Both the position numbers and the translations under genes were made by a program. From NCBI GenBank assembly GCA_028821815.1, contig JAPKEY010000004.1, positions 1-26,511 of the forward strand: a DNA stretch of 26,511 bases. The letters run 5' to 3'. Source of the stretch: Candidatus Poseidoniales archaeon (GTDB taxonomy: Archaea; Thermoplasmatota; Poseidoniia; Poseidoniales; Thalassarchaeaceae). A model generated the notes under the pieces. It had not been told where the DNA came from and ran no database searches. It saw only the letters and a program-made list of their open reading frames with translations. How positions within the stretch are numbered: position 1 is the first letter of the stretch; the number at the start of each line of letters is the position of its first letter. Of the stretch, positions 24,101-26,511 are shown in pieces.

Positions 24101-26511
24101 GGGCTAGTGTAACCACCACTCAAGTGAGTGTACAGCCATTCAATGAAGAAGAACGAGATGAAGTTGAAAGAAAATCTAAGGAAGCCGCAGTTGCCAAAAT
24201 CGTATCAGATGTGAGTGGTTTTCCGCTACGAATGATTCATGGGTCAACAAATCTCGAAACCATTGGATTGAGTGAAACAAAGATTTCTGAGATACATCAA
24301 AAAATACAATCCAATTATCGGGTGAGAGGGGGTACAAACGCGAAGACCCTTCCCGCTTTGGTCGAATGGTTGGATGAGGTTCCACATGGTTCACACACCC
24401 CGAACCAAGGCAAATCTATACGTCGAACTACTACCGTAGACCCCTTGTCGTCCCGCCGCGAGAATCCCTATGTATTCAGTGGCATCAGTTTGGGTTTACC
24501 GGGAATGGAAGAGGTGTTCGCCCCAGATACATTTGATCGGATTATTCGTGGTGACAATTTCATTTCTCAACTTTCAGTTGAAGTTAAGCAGCGTCTTCTC
24601 GATCGAAATTTGGTTCGAATTATCAAACACGCAGATGGGTCAGCAGAATTTGTACCTTGTAACGATTTCAGTTTAATTCCACAACTTGCTGGCCGAAAGG
24701 GTTACTTCGATTTGGCCGAACAATACGGCATTGACCCTAAGATAGTTGAAGCCATGGACATATCGACATCCTTGGCTATCGCTGCGGGCATAGAAGCACT
24801 CAAGGATGCAGGTCTACCATTGATTGCAGTCGAGCAAATCAATAAAGCTGGAAAACGCCATATTCAGCAGTGGCATCTTCCTGAATCGGAACGAAATCGC
24901 ACTGGTGTCATTTTTGCCTCATGTTTTCCTGGAATCGATCAAGCGATGCGCCATGCACAGAACAATGGGGCGGATGAAGATGGTCATTTTGATCGCCGCT
25001 TCCTTTTGCAAATTCTAACCATGGGCCATTCACAATTTGCACAGTTGATTGGTGCAAGAGGCCCCAATGCTGCGATCAACAATGCTTGTGCCTCAACACC
25101 CTCGGCCATTGCGATTGCTGAAGATTGGCTCACGACTGGCCGTTGTGACCGTGTCATCGTTGTGAGTGCAGATGATGCAACCAGTGATGAATTGATGACT
25201 TGGATTGGTTCTGGATTTGCTGCTGCTGGTGCCCATGCCATGGGCGACATAGTGGAGGATGTCAGCCTCCCATTTGATGCACGCAGAAGTGGGATGTTGC
25301 TTGGAATGGGTGCAGCAGCCTTCGTTATTGAGCGTAACACTCTCAGTTTGGAACGGGGTGTGACGCCATATGTCGAACTTCTTGGCACTCATCTCGCCAA
25401 TTCCGCATATCATCCGACACGGCTCGACGTTGATCACGTATCGAATTCATTGGAAGTTTTCATTTCGAAGATGGAACGGGATTGGGATTTGAATCGTCAT
25501 TCAATCGCCGCACGCACATCCTTCATGTCTCACGAACCGGCAACTCCTCCTCGCGGAGGTTCTGCCGCTGCAGAAATCCAAGCCCTTCGCAGGACATTCG
25601 GGGACAGTGCATCAGAGATCATCATCACGAATACGAAGGGATTCACTGGACATCCGATGGGTACGGGAATCGAAGATGCAGTCTCTATACGGGGCCTATG
25701 CCAGGGTGAATTCCCTCCGATCGCCAATTTCAAAGAGCCTGATCCAGAATTGGGTAATCTTCGTCTATCTATGGGTGGACCTGTTGACGTTGAGTATGTT
25801 GTTCGTCATGCTGCCGGATTCGGTTCACAAATGGCATTTACCATGATCAAGCGGATTGCGAAAAACCTCGATAGGTTGAATCGCAATCAAATTGCTGATT
25901 GGACCTCAAAGGCAGCGGGTGGTGATGTTGATCTACGCATCTTGAATCGTAAACTTGTAGCTTACATCAATCCCGATGAGATGATTATAGGTGGCATTCA
26001 AGGTACCCCCTGGGCTGCTGCCAAACTGGATGTAGGTGGACAACTCGAACTAATTCCCGCCTCCCAACCCGCTGCTACTAAGGACATAATTGAAGTAACC
26101 CCCCACCCTCCTTCAAGTGCTGTAGGGGCGAAAGTAATCGAAATTGTGGTCAAACACACTGGCTATCCTGCTGATTTTATCGAATTAGATCAGGATCTTG
26201 AGGGCGAACTCGGAATTGACACTGTAAAACAAGCCGAGATCATGGCTGAACTCCGAGATTTCTATGGATTGCCTGTGGATGAATCATTTGTCTTGAGTGA
26301 ACATCCAACGCTCAACCACATGATTGCCTATTTGGGTGGTGGTCCCTCTACTGAACCCCCCCCTTCTTCCCTTGAACCGATTGTGATTGTCGAACCGAAC
26401 ATAGTAGATGTATCGGCCATTCAGGTTAGCGCACCGATTTCAGCTGGTGTCGCAATGAAAGTAATCGAAATTGTGGTCAAACACACTGGCTATCCTGCTG
26501 ATTTTATCGAA
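21118..26511 (+). CDS. PfaA/type I PKS-like multidomain synthase KS-AT-(ACP-like)-KS-ACP-ACP (3' truncated)
   Basis: The frame is open from TTG 21118 to the window end (1798 residues seen). KS1: about 13-480, with C220 (DAACAST), H354 (EAHGTST) and H393 (IGHLKAAAG). AT: about 620-960, with S726 in GHSLGEY and H831 in SHAFH. A short ACP-like segment follows (about 1020-1090, IVSDVSGFPLRM...IGLSETKISEI), with Glu where the carrier Ser should be. KS2: about 1115-1585, with C1324 (NNACAST), H1472 in an unusual SHEPATPP, and H1512 (TGHPMG). ACP1: 1670-1742, with GIDTVKQAE (Thr at 1702). A second ACP starts at 1780. By family it condenses malonyl units onto acyl chains using carrier-bound intermediates. 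It resembles PUFA synthases and related bacterial iterative PKSs more than FAS. KR and DH domains, if any, lie beyond the window. The product is unknown. Confidence 0.9.
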   Translation, partial: MTILDENPQDPFEPIAIIGVATLLPDAPNVDTFWANILSAKVSIKEVPEQRWIPSDFWVEGGPKNVDVNKTYSKIGGWIENYEFDWRRWKVPPGSLPQIDLTQQWAVTVSAAALEDAGYMDEGDKELPRARTGVIFANALGGENRNLSNHRIWADQFARYAVEAGGMPSEGKAAFKAAILDGLPLVTEDTMPGELANVVSGRVANLLDLQGPNYSTDAACASTFAAVLDACRLLQTRQVDLMVAGASDRTMDPATFAKFSAIGALSATHSTPFDIKANGFVMGEGSGALTLKRLSDAIRDGDTIQAVIRGVGASSDGRGKGITAPSTRGQIQAVSRAYMQAGYDSSTVELIEAHGTSTVVGDATELTSLSSAFENTPAGQSVAVGSIKSQIGHLKAAAGIAGLVKAIRAVHTATIPPSAGFSTPNENIDWGKNPFYVPTEPKPWITPNGHPRRAGVSSFGFGGTNFHCAIESYDRDFHSLVANEFDARRAAWLNPGAMAPTTVLSSATLSHAELKDIEGGVLLVNAPDRESLIAKLSIIRNDLFSGSNFDNDPYGKRLSNALPLASRDYTAEGIRCAIVASDWTQLSKRFDLLEKSINDRSKWDFLAKQMVMITDTASLPDHAKVAHLYPGQGSQYVGMTLDLSKRYGCIGETWDEADRTMVDVLDGETLSSFVLRENLSEAERKESEFKLKQTEYTQPAMLTADLGLYRLMKAHGLEPDMVAGHSLGEYAALMVAGILDFDSALRAVAARGTEMGSVEVPDCGIMASVSAPYEQIEATLQDEGGYVIAANKNSPKMTVIAGETEPMKRVMKKFEQAGAPCVQLQTSHAFHSRIVAPANEPLRNFLEGLEIQLPQIPATSNFDGGWYPNVAPAGSSPKEAILAKLAPQMASTVEWTKQMETMYAAGARLFVEVGPKRALALFAEQIFEDRPKIVTNTNHPKAGGIASFHAALAVHALSGRIPNMPDADSNILTEAFKAGVQISTPNPILSPSTVGASVTTTQVSVQPFNEEERDEVERKSKEAAVAKIVSDVSGFPLRMIHGSTNLETIGLSETKISEIHQKIQSNYRVRGGTNAKTLPALVEWLDEVPHGSHTPNQGKSIRRTTTVDPLSSRRENPYVFSGISLGLPGMEEVFAPDTFDRIIRGDNFISQLSVEVKQRLLDRNLVRIIKHADGSAEFVPCNDFSLIPQLAGRKGYFDLAEQYGIDPKIVEAMDISTSLAIAAGIEALKDAGLPLIAVEQINKAGKRHIQQWHLPESERNRTGVIFASCFPGIDQAMRHAQNNGADEDGHFDRRFLLQILTMGHSQFAQLIGARGPNAAINNACASTPSAIAIAEDWLTTGRCDRVIVVSADDATSDELMTWIGSGFAAAGAHAMGDIVEDVSLPFDARRSGMLLGMGAAAFVIERNTLSLERGVTPYVELLGTHLANSAYHPTRLDVDHVSNSLEVFISKMERDWDLNRHSIAARTSFMSHEPATPPRGGSAAAEIQALRRTFGDSASEIIITNTKGFTGHPMGTGIEDAVSIRGLCQGEFPPIANFKEPDPELGNLRLSMGGPVDVEYVVRHAAGFGSQMAFTMIKRIAKNLDRLNRNQIADWTSKAAGGDVDLRILNRKLVAYINPDEMIIGGIQGTPWAAAKLDVGGQLELIPASQPAATKDIIEVTPHPPSSAVGAKVIEIVVKHTGYPADFIELDQDLEGELGIDTVKQAEIMAELRDFYGLPVDESFVLSEHPTLNHMIAYLGGGPSTEPPPSSLEPIVIVEPNIVDVSAIQVSAPISAGVAMKVIEIVVKHTGYPADFIE
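24178..24380 (+). other. degenerate carrier-protein-like segment inside the synthase
   Basis: Between AT and KS2 the protein reads like an ACP: helix-1 phrase AVAKIVSDVSGFPLRMI, a central IGLSETKISEI in the place of LGIDSIKRVEI, and a closing TLPALVEWLDE like the last ACP helix. By hand alignment the phosphopantetheine Ser position is Glu, so it should not carry a substrate. It may be a structural remnant. Confidence 0.4.
26130..26184 (+). repeat. ACP repeat, copy 1 (start of first carrier domain)
   Basis: 55 bp encoding KVIEIVVKHTGYPADFIE, identical base for base to 26457-26511. Offset 327 bp (109 codons). It is helix 1 of the first full carrier domain. Confidence 0.97.
26457..26511 (+). 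repeat. ACP repeat, copy 2 (cut by window end)
   Basis: Exact copy of 26130-26184 running to the last base of the window, so the true repeat is probably longer. It marks the start of a second carrier domain after a Pro/Ser/Ile/Val linker of about 40 residues. Confidence 0.97.

Noticed and set aside
24984..25388. 134-codon minus-strand frame in KS2
   Set aside because: Antisense to the KS2 active-site region, which is clearly coding on the plus strand.
1..26511. CRISPR arrays, tRNA/rRNA genes, insertion sequences, integrases or attachment sites
   Set aside because: No repeat-spacer pattern, cloverleaf-like sequence, transposase or integrase motif was seen; the only long exact repeat noticed is the ACP duplication.
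21118..26511. Naming the synthase pfaA
   Set aside because: KS, AT and ACP order is similar, but the second KS and the Thr-type carrier differ and the KR part is outside the window, so no symbol is assigned.

Overview
The window looks like a genomic fragment of a marine euryarchaeon, most plausibly of the Marine Group II/III (Poseidoniia-like) kind. This is inferred from gene content; no rRNA or tRNA is present to confirm it. Archaeal markers are an Orc1/Cdc6 replication initiator, a degenerate EF1A/SelB-like paralog without a P-loop, a TBP-fold protein, and several TATA-like boxes placed as archaeal promoters would be. Other traits are strong Shine-Dalgarno sites, two TTG starts supported by such sites, very short gaps, and a 5.9-kb gene for a membrane-anchored surface protein.

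Layout. 1-964: 3' part of a GT2 glycosyltransferase (+). 965-2810 (-): a small membrane protein and orc1/cdc6. 2811-3261: AT-rich gene-free stretch upstream of cdc6, an origin candidate. 3262-3984 (-): RNase Z-like metallo-beta-lactamase. 4173-7832 (+): CysJ-type FAD/NADPH reductase without flavodoxin domain, biotin carboxylase, PfkB sugar/nucleoside kinase. 7833-11240 (-): an unrecognised two-TM protein, the SelB-like pseudo-GTPase, a YciA-type acyl-CoA thioesterase. 11340-12005 (+): single-domain ThiI-like PP-loop protein. 12117-26511 (+): a continuous co-directional run of a 1961-aa surface protein, an unrecognised protein, a divergent TBP-like protein, a TatD-like hydrolase, FabI enoyl-ACP reductase, and the first 1798 residues of a giant PKS/PUFA-synthase-like enzyme (KS-AT-degenerate ACP-KS-ACP-ACP...) that runs off the window.

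The most striking content is the fabI-KS/AT/ACP pair. Archaea make isoprenoid lipids and normally lack an ACP-dependent fatty-acid or polyketide machine, yet a bacterial-type FabI sits 9 nt upstream of a multidomain condensing enzyme with tandem carrier domains. A biotin carboxylase (malonyl-CoA supply) and an acyl-CoA thioesterase lie in the same window, although not in the same transcription unit. The complete visible carrier domain has Thr where the phosphopantetheinylated Ser is expected. The second carrier begins with 55 bp identical to the first.

A second notable point is the divergent two-repeat TBP-fold protein. It is translationally coupled to an unknown protein and a TatD-like hydrolase, and some positions that hold DNA-intercalating Phe in real TBPs are changed. 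Both convergent gene pairs abut stop-to-stop with no spacer.
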